Of a stretch of 64,000 bases of DNA, positions 12,501-21,023 are shown one piece after another (position 1 is the stretch's first letter; every line of letters starts with the position of its first letter). A program made the position numbers and the translations under genes. Source of the stretch: Icerya purchasi (taxonomy: Eukaryota; Arthropoda; Insecta; Hemiptera; Monophlebidae); assembly GCA_039619475.1 (NCBI GenBank), contig CM077116.1, forward strand, positions 35,103,183 to 35,167,182. Direction: 5' to 3'. The notes under the pieces are model-generated. The model made no database searches. It was not told the DNA's origin and saw only the letters and a list, made by a program, of their open reading frames with translations.

Positions 12501-14665
12501 ACAACTTCCATATTGCCGAGCTCGCGATATTCAATCATAAATTCGGTGTACAATGAACGAACTGTTCCATTGTACTTTGACTCAGCGCGGAAAAGCGAGT
12601 TACGAGCCTGCGCGTATGTGTCTGCAAGTGACTCTATGCTCCTTTTTAGGGGCAATCGCACCTGAAACTGTCCGTTGGGCTGCCGAGTGTGTGTAGCTTC
12701 AAAATGCGCCTCACACAGTTCCTGTTCAGTCTGGGACGTCTTGCTTGGCTGTACTTCTTCAATTTGCCAAAACTTGGCTATCAGATCTTCCACCTCTGAG
12801 GTGAGGTGACAACAACGCTGGTCAACTGAAGTGAATTTCGAGAGTGGACCTTCTGCCACCCAGCCGAATAAGGTTTCCTCGAAACACAGCTCTCCTACAA
12901 ACAGCTTCCGGCCTAGCAGTATCTTGTTCGCATGGTTTCCACCAATCAGAATGTCAACCGTTGCCGTCGGCAATAGACAATCTGCCAAATCCAGCTTCCC
13001 GCTAACATCTTTTACGCGCCTGATCAAGGCCGGGGACACTTCGTAGGGAATGCGGCCTACTACGTCAGCCTGAAGATCGAGCTGATACGAGTTGTATCGT
13101 GACCGAAGATCGAGAGAAACCGACGCGCTCACTTGCGCTTCTTCTGGAGAGACGCAAGCAATTGCCGCTCGGGCGGCTTTAGAAGCAATTCTATTCTTTT
13201 TAACAAAGGACTCAGCGACGAGGTTGACCTGCGAACAAGGATCGAGCAAGGCGCGAGCTTTGATAACTTTACTTCCTACCAGCACATGCACCACCGCGCT
13301 GGGTAACAGGACAACAGAGCTCTCGTGAGAAGTGCAAGCTAGAGCCGTTCTGGTGGTTGATGAGGATTGTTCGCCCCGATCGTATGGCACTGAATGCGAG
13401 CTTTCTTGGTGCAGCATGGTATGATGCGTCTTGTTGCATCTTCTGCACTTGGACGAGTTGCAATCACTCGCAAAATGGAACTGCCGTAAGCAATTTATAC
13501 AAAGCCGTTTGTCTTTTACAAAACGCCAACGATCGGCGATATTTTTTGTGATAAATTGTGGGCACTGTGACAGGTAATGCCCTTTATCGCATAAGACGCA
13601 TCGTGGAGCGACTGAATTGGCCCTGCTGTTGTATGCAGTCGCTGCAACGAATTTCCTATTCCTCCTTGCTTCTGGTGCCTCGGCTCGACTTACCGTTGGC
13701 CTCAGAGACTGCTGCGCATGTACGCTCTCATATGCAAAACATCGATTTTGCAAAAAGGTGCTCAAGGGTGCGAACGAAGGGTAGGTTGAATTGTCAACCA
13801 CAGAGTTTTCCCAATCCATTCTAAGTTTTTCTGGCAACTTGCCTACAATTATGTATGTGAACAGCGGTGACATTGCTTCTGTGTTCAGTCCGCACACCTT
13901 CAGCCCTCGGATTATAGCATTTACCTGGTCAAGTGATTCCCGCAATGATGTCTGTGAAATCGGTGGTAGAGCCATTAATTCTTGAAAATGGTCGGCGATA
14001 ATCGCCCGCCGATTGTAATATCGACTCTTTACCGCATTCCACGCTTCTTCATAAAGCCCTTCCTGAAGGGTGTAATCCTTCAGGATATTCTCCGCGGCGC
14101 CTACCATAGCCTGCTTCAAAAAATATAATTTTTGAATCGGCTTTATATTGTCATTCGAATGGATCATTGCTTGGAACAGAGAATACCATTCAGTGAAATC
14201 TTTCGTTTTTCCACTGAACTTCGGGACCGGCAGATCCGGTAGCTTTACTAATGGATTTGCCGGTGCAGTGTCGGTTACGAGGGAAGAATCAAGTGAACGG
14301 CGATTGCTACCTTTCGGATTGAGAAAATCGTTCATGGTGTTTAATTTGGACTTGGCCAAATCGTATTCCTCCTTACTTTGCTGCCATTGCTCATACATTT
14401 TTCCCTCTATTACCTCCAGCTGATCTGCGGATTTTCCTTTTAAGTCTGTGTTGTCTAGAATAGATGCAATGACGTCACTGATCTCTCCTAGGCAAATATT
14501 CCACGAGTCAAGTCGGACAGCGACTTCATTCGATCGCTCACTGGACGGAGCCTCGAGTAAGGCAGCATGAACGAGAGCCTTTGCTGAGTTTGCTGCTCGG
14601 AACGCAGCGCGCTTACGGCGGTTTAATGCTTCCAAAACCGAACCTTTTTCACTCATTTTGTTCAA
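9548..14665 (-). CDS. Bel/Pao Gag-Pol polyprotein, 1705 aa
   Basis: One intact frame encodes the whole replication machinery. Domains: Gag (about 1-340) with the PVPKFSG...FTEWYSLFQAMIHS signature near 147-170; zinc knuckles C356-C359-H363-C368 and C389-C392-H397-C402 plus a Cys-His cluster at C407-H419; protease motif LLDPCSQ with catalytic D475; reverse transcriptase with D794 and YMDD at 870-873; RNase H with D1049, E1092, D1122 and D1168; integrase zinc-binding H1351/H1354/H1356 with C1387 and C1390; integrase core D1422, D1488, E1526; and a C-terminal Bel/Pao domain ending in KLIRLPV. All key catalytic residues are present. Met4 aligns with the start of A's frame, so initiation at Met1 or Met4 is possible. 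The length is normal for Bel/Pao Gag-Pol made as one frame. The protease has Cys where Gly is usual after the aspartate. Confidence 0.97.
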   Translation of the reverse strand: MNKMSEKGSVLEALNRRKRAAFRAANSAKALVHAALLEAPSSERSNEVAVRLDSWNICLGEISDVIASILDNTDLKGKSADQLEVIEGKMYEQWQQSKEEYDLAKSKLNTMNDFLNPKGSNRRSLDSSLVTDTAPANPLVKLPDLPVPKFSGKTKDFTEWYSLFQAMIHSNDNIKPIQKLYFLKQAMVGAAENILKDYTLQEGLYEEAWNAVKSRYYNRRAIIADHFQELMALPPISQTSLRESLDQVNAIIRGLKVCGLNTEAMSPLFTYIIVGKLPEKLRMDWENSVVDNSTYPSFAPLSTFLQNRCFAYESVHAQQSLRPTVSRAEAPEARRNRKFVAATAYNSRANSVAPRCVLCDKGHYLSQCPQFITKNIADRWRFVKDKRLCINCLRQFHFASDCNSSKCRRCNKTHHTMLHQESSHSVPYDRGEQSSSTTRTALACTSHESSVVLLPSAVVHVLVGSKVIKARALLDPCSQVNLVAESFVKKNRIASKAARAAIACVSPEEAQVSASVSLDLRSRYNSYQLDLQADVVGRIPYEVSPALIRRVKDVSGKLDLADCLLPTATVDILIGGNHANKILLGRKLFVGELCFEETLFGWVAEGPLSKFTSVDQRCCHLTSEVEDLIAKFWQIEEVQPSKTSQTEQELCEAHFEATHTRQPNGQFQVRLPLKRSIESLADTYAQARNSLFRAESKYNGTVRSLYTEFMIEYRELGNMEVVPKKECLRYFIPHFPVLRPDSSTTKLRVVFNASAKNATGISLNEALLNGPVVQPELFDILVHFRTYKVAFSADVSKMYRCISLHPDDRFLQSILWRDSRSKPIQTYQLTTLTYGTTSASFIATKCLQVLAQELASGPPEIACALSSEFYMDDLLTGARSPIEAIHKREKIQAALDKARFPLRKYVSNSKEFLSSLDESSIEELRSVDFTGSNAAKILGLQWHPSEDCFSINVKLARVESLILTKRVVSSLIARIFDPLGFLSPITVRAKLLLQELWREGREWDEPISEELGARFRDYYAEMKALPQFTIRRCYFQGAEDGFDIVGFCDASSRAYGAVVYVRVRERSKTYARLVCAKTRIAPLKEVTIPRLELLGAVLLAQLIARVATTLKYDVHSATAFCDSTIVLTWLKGPSAKYHSFVKNRVDLVTAILPAQQWQYVKSVQNPADLVTRGISVQALLDSPCWLNGPSWLSKDSIRAEDMPTLGQLPEVRNVTVCHAAVSSAGGDEALIERFSDFEKLLRIVRRLYEFALALRPWMGKREAEKDCASPLYAVCRISQRAWFGEELAVFHSETPLPARSSLIALNPFIDDNGLLRVGGRLRNSYLSYAAKHPIILHRRSKLTELLVRSIHEKHYHATRSFTLAFLQSKFWIHGGAPKLIKKIVGACVWCARLKAESISQIMGELPKERTSIARPFTHTGVDFAGPFIIKCTNHRSMKHQKYYAAFFACLSTRAVHIEAVADLSTEAFLATLQRFSARRGVPSTIWPDNATNFIGARSVLERHCQEAGITWKLIPARSPHHGGVWEAAIKAGKKLLLSASQGTILTAEQLNTVLTRIEEILNSRPLYRRCATSDPEVIDIVTPGHFLVGSNLLEADQPEQGDLLLDDRLDAQRRIVGSFWRMWSRNYLAQLQTRSKWQSEQPSVAPGDVVLLKDESSPLQWPVGRVINVFPDSQGRVRIAEISAKGGTFRRAVQKLIRLPVNANE

Positions 14666-15210
14666 ATCAATAAAACTACGAAATTATCTTATTACGAGCT
14701 AGGAAAACTGTCACACTAATTTGACTACGATTAGTCACAAATTAAGCGACAGTGTAAACACAATTTAAATTGCCGGGCGAGTAATGTAAACACAATTTAA
14801 ATCGCTGGGCGAGTGGTGTAAACACGATTTAAAGCGCCGAACGAGTGTACTTTGACGAAACTTTTCGTATATAGAATTCTGCAACGCCGAATATGCGTAG
14901 AATTCTACAACACCGAATATTTACCGATTTTCGAAACACCAAATGTCTACCGAATTTCGACGCACTAAATATACTAAATTTTGAAACACCGAATGTGTGC
15001 GAAATTTCGACAACTTTTTATACGCGCTTAGTGCGTTACCGATTTTATTACGAATTTTAAATGAAAACAACGAAAACTATAAAAAATAAATGTCTTGACG
15101 CGAATATTATTTTAACTTTCAAATGATTTAAAAAATTACTGTTCGGTTTTCTAACCACCTTCTCCACCCACGGAAAAAACACCAAATTTTTGCCAGATCC
15201 TTTTCTTATG
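14666..15210 (-). other. 5' leader of element B with two tandem-repeat blocks
   Basis: About 0.55 kb between PBS and gag. It holds three 32-bp units at 14753-14848 (TGTAAACAC...GGGCGAGT type) and a more decayed array of units of about 25-27 bp at about 14868-15010, each with a GAATTC/AATTTCG and ACACCGAATA core. No open frame. Confidence 0.8.
14753..14848 (-). repeat. Three 32-bp tandem repeats in the leader of element B
   Basis: Units begin at 14753, 14785 and 14817, each starting TGTAAACAC and ending near GGGCGAGT or GAACGAGT. They differ from each other at several positions. Confidence 0.85.
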
Positions 15211-15228
15211 ATCCGGCCCGGAGGACCA
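15211..15228 (-). promoter_or_regulatory. Primer binding site of element B
   Basis: In sense orientation the 5' LTR end is followed by four T and then TGGTCCTCCGGGCCGGAT. The initial TGG pairs with the CCA end of a tRNA, as expected for a PBS. I cannot name the tRNA without a search. Confidence 0.7.
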
Positions 15229-15232
15229 AAAA

Positions 15233-15623
15233 TGTTTTACGTAATTTCCGTAAGTTAAATAAAAAGGTAAGAAAATACGAAAATAAGATATTGATCGATT
15301 TTGACTTACTTTATTAAAATGCGCGGGTAGCCCTGAAAAGGGCTATTTCGAATTAATTGCTTTCGGCGAACGAGAAACAAAAGAACTGACGAGTGAAACA
15401 ACAACCAAAATAAAAATACGAGACAAACCACTGAAAACGGGAACAAAACAAAACGAGCGAGCAAACGTCATACGTGATCGAAACCAAAGCATAAACTTAA
15501 ACTTACATTACGAGTGATAATAAACAATAAATGAGACTGCGCAAGGAGGAAAGAAAATGCCGACGATTAGATCTAATTACACGACCGCACTTGCATGCGA
15601 GCCGTGTAAACAATCGTTCAACA
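15233..15623 (-). repeat. 5' LTR of element B
   Basis: 391 bp with TG...CA ends, identical by eye to 9064-9454. The conserved hairpin is at 15328-15345. Followed on the right by the target duplication AAGTC. Confidence 0.96.
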
Positions 15624-15628
15624 AAGTC

Positions 15629-15923
15629 CTTTATAGGGAATCTGTGCCTTGAGGAAACTCCCTTTGGATGGGTGGCGGTAGGCCCATTGACACCAGAACC
15701 ATCAACCGATAAACGATGTTGCAATCTAACAACACAAGTGAAATGCATATCACATAAGTTATGGCAGGTAGAGGAGATGGCAATTTCAGAGATGCCTCGG
15801 CGCAACCATCAACGATGTGAATCACGTATATATGAGAACGTGATAAACAACTGGGACAATAGGAAATCCTCAAAACGGATCACCGGGCAGTTAGTCATGC
15901 GAAAGATCACTGCACAAGCCTAA
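15629..15923 (+). pseudogene. Element A Gag-Pol continuation after the B insertion
   Basis: The frame of A resumes in phase directly after the target duplication of B. It begins with the segment IGNLCLEETPFGWVAVGPL, which lines up with residues about 590-608 of B, and continues to KLWQVEEM-like sequence before it diverges from Bel/Pao and ends at 15923. The reverse transcriptase, RNase H and the integrase core that should follow are absent. The Met at 15531 that opens the longer frame lies inside the LTR of B and is not a real start. Confidence 0.85.
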
Positions 15924-16600
15924 AGAACAGGAACGGATATTCTCGAAATCGTCAGTCAGTTCGAATGCGGCCATTGAAGGGCACTTAGACCGCGACAAAA
16001 AATCGAACATGGTAATTTCCAGTAGGCCTACTACTAGCGGCATCACTACTGCTGCCGCAGCTTCCATTGCTGGCGCGTCCATCGCTGCTGCTACCGCTTC
16101 TGCAGCTGCTAAATATGTTTCACTGGTAGTATTGGCTAAGGTCATGAATAATCAATATGCGGCCGATCAGCGAGTCAAAACATCGCCCTATGATGAACAG
16201 AAACAGTCAGCCGAAAAGTCTCAACAAAGTGGTTTTGCCGAGACAGTGCTTCATGTCAAACCAAATGACATTAAAATCAAGTTCACCAAGGAAATGTTTC
16301 TTCATTCGCAGTCGCAGCTTCGTTGCAGCATAAACAATTTGCTAAAGCTGCCTCACTGTCGTTATTTTTGCCATCTATGTTGGCAAGATAGTTGTTGTCT
16401 AAATTGTTGTCGTCTATATCGTCTTCGTTGCTCAAAGCGTCGTCGTCTGTATCATCATCGTTGCTGGAATCGTTGTCATCTGTATCGTCCTCATCATCTT
16501 CATTGTCCTAATCGTCATCGCCCGTATCATCGTTGTCATAGCAAGTCTCATTTGATTAGAAAATCACCTTTTAAGTTGCACACCAACCCGCCGTCCACAA
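15924..16600 (+). other. Non-Bel/Pao segment inside element A: Ala-rich stretch and TCG/TCA repeat
   Basis: Where most of pol should be, there is about 0.7-0.8 kb of sequence I cannot align to Bel/Pao. An open frame at 16009-16725 encodes an Ala-rich run (residues about 14-34) and a Cys/Arg/His-rich region that is a translation of a degenerate (TCG/TCA)n tract at about 16385-16540. On the opposite strand, 15891-16145 is also open and Ala-rich, and the trinucleotide tract would read as Asp-rich. It may be captured host sequence. I do not claim a functional gene. Confidence 0.6.
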
Positions 16601-16850
16601 CCGCTAATAATGTCACCGATAATAACCAGAATTTGCGAAATGGGCAAATTGTAACCCCGAAGGATTACTCAATGATTGGCAGCTGTATAAGACAGCTGAG
16701 TGCTTCCCCGATGGAGCCGGAGTAGTTTGAACCATCCGAATAGAAGCAGATAGGCAATCAAAGGTAGTTCCTGTAATCCATGTTATTCTGCTACCCAATG
16801 GAGAGGATCAGTAAGAAGCTTGCAAAACTCCACAAGCCGCTAGATCTCCC
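16601..16850 (+). pseudogene. Element A integrase C-terminal remnant
   Basis: The plus-strand frame around 16640-16800 reads DWQLYKTAECFPDGAGVV, then a stop, then a TIRIEAD segment and an HVILLP segment. This matches the Bel/Pao C-terminal domain, in which LQW...GR...FPD...VR...KL..LP occurs (in B at residues about 1659-1700). Stops show it is dead. Confidence 0.65.
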
Positions 16851-16881
16851 AAGACCCTTCGGGTCTTCGGGGGGGGGAGAA
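16851..16881 (+). promoter_or_regulatory. Hairpin and polypurine tract of element A
   Basis: A 7-bp perfect stem AAGACCC/GGGTCTT with a TTC loop (16851-16867) is followed by a G-rich run ending GGGAGAA directly before the 3' LTR. The layout is the same as in B, with a compensatory change in the outer base pair. Confidence 0.85.
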
Positions 16882-17292
16882 TGTTTGGTGTACATACATC
16901 AAATATTTTTAATATTTATTTTATTTTATTATTAGTAAAAGTGCAGTCGAGGAATTTAATACTTTAATCATTTTTCGTTCCTCGATGCACAATCTCGATT
17001 TGTAAATAATATTGGTTTTAGTTTTAGATGTAGTGTTGTTGTTCTCGCTTACCCGTTATTTAGTGTGTTTGGGTTGAAAAAGTCGTTTTTTGACATAAAT
17101 CCCGTTTTGGTTGTTTTTATCCGCGTTATCATTCGTCTTCGCGATTCCCCTTATCTTATTCTCGTTGTTAGCAATTTGAAATAGCCCTTTTCAGGGCTAC
17201 CCGAGTTTATCGTTCGCGCGTAAGTAATTAATATATTTTGAATTCGTTTATATTTTGTTTAAATCAATTTGTGCGTGAATAACGTCTAAACA
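16882..17292 (+). repeat. 3' LTR of Bel/Pao element A
   Basis: 411 bp, TG...CA, followed by the CGTAT duplication (17293-17297). The hairpin TAGCCCT/AGGGCTA is at 17182-17199. Confidence 0.95.
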
Positions 17293-17297
17293 CGTAT

Positions 17298-18645
17298 CTT
17301 AAAAATGTTGATTTGTTCAGTTTTAAATAAAGCTAAAAATTTTTAAAGTTCAAAATTAAACCTGTTCCATTTAAATTGCAATACTGTGCGGTGTAAAAAA
17401 AAACCCGACAGAAATTGAAAGGGATAATAAGGTTAGTAAAACTATATCACGGTTAAAGTTGATTGTATAAACAGTTTTTTGTTCAGCGGAAGACACCTGC
17501 GTATATTATTATATTAACGCGTCATAGAATTAATAAAATATCATTATAGTAAATAGTTGTTCCTGTTGGCCATTCGACTACACGTTTTTATTTCATCGGA
17601 TGGTAGAGGTACACATTAATTGACAAAATGCACTTGATCAATATATTGTCGACAATTCAGCTTCTGACCGCAGTACGACCCTTTTTTGTGATAAGGTACT
17701 TCTTACCGTTTTTTTGTAACATATTATAAACACAATCGATTGGTAAACTTTATGAAACAATCAGAGCTAATGACATTCTTTCATAGTAATCAGTTTGAAT
17801 TCAGACGTAACTATTTCAATAAAATGGTAAGTAAGAAATTTTATAGTTTCATGGTACAAACGGAGAGTAATAAATTGTTAGGCACAGTAATAACTTTCAA
17901 CGTAAAGAATACAACATTCTAAAATTATAGCAATTCTTGAACATAACAATGTGAAGTCTTATCTAATTAAGTACCTGATGCACCGAGCACTTGCTCCGTT
18001 CATAAAATCACGCCGTCCTCAGAAATGAATATATAAATGTTGAATATAAAAAATTGATACGCAAAATTTAACTTCATTTTAATATTAATATACAAATTAT
18101 ACACATTTACAAGAAAAAATATTTTAAAACTAATTTTATGTGTGCATGTGTGCGTTTATGTATATTTTCAAAAACTCGAAGATTGTACGATGTGCCGAAA
18201 ATAGCGTAGCCAATATTTCATTGCACTGTTCCGATTAATAGCTGCAGAAAGAGATCAAATTGGAGAATGACTTCCCTTAATGAACAAAAGTTTGAAATTT
18301 TTTAAATGTTAAAATTAAACTGTCGACACTTAAAGCGTTGCAAATTTACTGATATAGAAAATTTTATTATTTATATAATTATTCGATTATTTACTTAAAA
18401 CATCACTTACGATTATTTATTTTATATAAAATAATTGAAAATTATTTTTACTGCCGGGGTTGTTTTTTTATTCATTATTCATTCAATTAACACGTAACCG
18501 CCTTAAAACCCGCGAAAACGAATTTTTCCATGAATTAGACCTCAACAGATCGAATTCTAGACTCAAGATCCCCCTAGTGTGCAAATTTCGTGAAAATCGT
18601 TAAAGCCGTTTTCGAGTTCGAGAAACGTACAAATATATATATATA
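17298..18645. other. Spacer between element A and a Helitron
   Basis: No gene recognised; the longest frame (17740-17922) has no visible motif. The segment at about 18540-18640, with TTCGTGAAAATCG followed by GCCGTTTTCGAG, resembles 3' ends of RTE-like LINEs from arthropods, but no coding part is present. Confidence 0.4.
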
Positions 18646-19263
18646 CTAGCTGACCCAGCCACGCGTTGCTGTGGCTTAGTAGTTATAATAGATTAAATTC
18701 ATTTTTTACTTACTATTTTGATGCAACCAAATTAATTTTTACTAATAACCTGAAATTATTTAGCCGATTTTGAATCATATGTAGAGAATTAAATTATCCA
18801 TACACTTACTGAATTTACATTTTATTTATCTAATCTTTAACTTTAATCTGTAATTAATGACTTATTTACACAATATACTAAATAAATTAGTTACATAAAA
18901 ATTAAATTTTATAAATGAGGCAGATAACATTGGTTTCAAACTATTAGTTATATTATTTTATAAAATTGAAAATTATCTAAGCATTAATTTGTGCACAATG
19001 TTCTTGGTCCAACTGTCTTTTGCTTAGACGAATAGATTTGATGGTGTTCCCACACGTGAGCAGGTAACATGCATTTATTCTTGCAATTTCTTTTTCAGAT
19101 TCAGTAGCTCTCATAACACGCATACGCCGTGCATTTCTGCTACACGCATTGTTGAGGTTCGATTGTCTCCGCGGCATTATTTTATACTGAAATATAAAGC
19201 AACTTACATGCCCAACGATGTCAGAGAGCTGTATCACTGCCACAATATTGTTGTGGGAATATT

Positions 19264-19299
<36 letters not shown>

Positions 19300-19836
19300 C
19301 AAGGCACGACGTTTATTAAATACACCGAAATATAAATAAATTAAATACCGCACAATATCGCACAATATATATTTTTTTTTTTTCATAAACAACAACTCCG
19401 TAATAACACGAAATTTTTTGTAAACAACAGCGAAAAAATTTATTTTATCATTCATCGATAAAAACGCCATGCGGCAGCGATGAACATGGTTGCATTTCGA
19501 TTAACATCGCACGATACACAAAAGTCGCCACGAAAAGTAGTTGGCGCTCAAAAAATAATAAAATTGTCCAAATTTGTTTTATTTAATATGACAAATATTT
19601 ATGTAAATAATTAAAGCAAAAAGTAATAGCCAACAATTAAATTTGTTTTTTTAAAATTGATTGATTAAATTATTTAATATAACAAATATTTATGTAAATA
19701 ATTAAAATAAAAAGTATCCTATCTCTTAAGAGTTGGATTAAATTGCATGTACCTTCAAAATTTTATAAAAATCGGTTAAGTAAATTCCGAGTTTATCCTG
19801 CACAAACATAAAGACACGGGATTTTTATATATATAG

Positions 19837-19837
<1 letters not shown>
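18646..19837 (-). mobile_element. Non-autonomous Helitron with intact ends
   Basis: On the minus strand the element starts with TC followed by TATATATATAAAAATC (5' end at 19837) and ends with CTAG (18646-18649). It sits between A and T, as Helitrons do. Near the 3' end is a hairpin (AGCCAC/GTGGCT) about ten bases before CTAG. At 1192 bp it is far shorter than an autonomous Helitron and keeps only the first part of the Rep frame. A T33 run (19265-19297) may be an internal expansion. Confidence 0.85.
18977..19177 (-). pseudogene. Helitron Rep N-terminal remnant
   Basis: From ATG at 19177 the minus frame starts MPRRQSNLNNACSRNARRM and continues for 66 codons with a basic, Glu-rich composition. 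This matches the usual N-terminus of arthropod Helitron Rep-helicases (Met-Pro-Arg-Arg then Arg/Asn-rich). The Rep and helicase catalytic domains are absent. The 22 residues upstream in the same frame are outside the family start. Confidence 0.7.
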
Positions 19838-19867
<30 letters not shown>

Positions 19868-20013
19868 CGTGTGTGTGTACATTTCCTGGCTTGTATAATA
19901 ATAGCAGATATAATTAATTATTTAACTAATAGAAAAATATTAACAGTATCTGATAAATTTACAATAGACAGAAGAATTTCCCGTACAGTTTCTCAGGGTT
20001 GAACTTTAAAATC
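19838..20013. repeat. (TA)n(TG)n microsatellite and short spacer
   Basis: The (TA)n run continues to about 19864 and is followed by a short GT-rich tract, then unremarkable AT-rich sequence. Confidence 0.7.
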
Positions 20014-21023
20014 TTCTTTTTTTCTTTTTCTTGTGCAAATCTACAATCCTCGCCGCCCAGAAACGATATGGGGGAAAGTAATATATAAATTCGGTAAGAT
20101 ATTGATAGAATAAAAGAACTAAGGATCGGAGTAATGGAGAGCGATGGAAATAATAAGATATAAGAGGCACAATAATGACTGAGGAGCTGAAGTGACAACA
20201 AATCAGAATATAGAGCGGCATGTTCATTCAAGAGAGATTGACATTCAAAGAAGATCTGGTCAGGGGATCATAGACGGCTTCGCCGTTAAGAAAAATGCGA
20301 AAAGAAAAGGAAAACGCGAGAAAGAAAGGAGAGTATAATTACGACGTAAACGAAGCGAAGGAAAATCGTAAAACCAAAGCCGGGAAAAAAGATTAGGCTA
20401 AATGGATAGGGAGAAGAAAAGTTGGTTGGAAAACGAAGAGACGTAATTATCTGCCCAAAACCTAGCATGAACTCTTTACATAGTGAAAACAAATTAGAAG
20501 CAGGAATTTTAGTGGAATAGAAACAGAAAGGCACAGCAATCTGAGTCGAGGAATCTGCCATTTCATTACCGTCTATCCCTATATTGCCTAAAGACCCAGA
20601 GCAGTTCGATGAGGATAGAATAAAACGAGAGAAGAGTGTGAATAGAAGAACGAATACGAAGGATAAAAAAATCGAAGAAATGGAAGGGGAAATGTGAGGA
20701 AATAGCTTTAAGGGCGTACATGAAGTCGGACATAATCGAATATTTGGAAGAAGATCGATAAAAGGAGGTATAAATTATGAAGTGTAAGATGGAGATAGTA
20801 TAGAAAAAAGGGAGACGAAAAGAGACTCAGAGAAATATGTACCTTTGAAAAGGAAATAGGGATTTAATAAAACTGCGAAATTGCCTCATAACTATTATAT
20901 TAGAAAGGAATTTAAAGGAAATAAAAAAAAAGAGTACATTGAGAGGAATGTAAAGATCTGAAAGAAGATTATTATCAGAAATTGTATAGGATGAAAAAAA
21001 ATTTAGCCGTAAAACAATGTGGG

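Larger units (their letters stand above)
9064..15623 (-). mobile_element. Bel/Pao LTR retrotransposon B (full length, apparently intact)
   Basis: The element is 6560 bp, with two 391-bp LTRs that read as identical over their whole length, and a perfect 5-bp duplication AAGTC (9059-9063 and 15624-15628). It has a PBS next to the 5' LTR, a leader with tandem repeats, one uninterrupted Gag-Pol frame, and a hairpin plus polypurine tract before the 3' LTR. Identical LTRs and an open 1705-codon frame indicate a recent insertion. It is inserted in opposite orientation into the gag-pol frame of element A. No envelope-like frame follows pol, so it looks like an intracellular retrotransposon. Confidence 0.96.
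6059..17292 (+). mobile_element. Bel/Pao LTR retrotransposon A (old, deleted, split by element B)
   Basis: The element is bounded by LTRs at 6059-6473 and 16882-17292 and by the perfect 5-bp duplication CGTAT (6054-6058 and 17293-17297). Removing element B and its duplicated 5 bp leaves about 4.67 kb, well short of the 6-7 kb of a full Bel/Pao element. It keeps gag, the protease region and the start of pol, then about 0.8 kb of unrelated sequence, then remnants of the integrase C-terminal domain, a polypurine tract and the 3' LTR. The LTRs differ at roughly 25-30 of about 411 positions by eye, so A inserted well before B. It is the same broad family as B: shared gag, shared PBS region and a shared LTR hairpin. 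Confidence 0.93.

Noticed and set aside
9691..14423. Many plus-strand frames of 60-166 codons opposite the Gag-Pol of element B
   Set aside because: They are antisense shadows of the long minus-strand coding region and show no independent motifs.
15531..15628. Apparent Met start inside the 15531-15923 frame
   Set aside because: This part lies in the LTR of element B; the frame only becomes real after 15629, where element A resumes.
18646..19837. Bacterial-type mobile element or CRISPR array
   Set aside because: No repeat-spacer pattern exists anywhere in the window, and the ends and flanking bases fit a eukaryotic Helitron.
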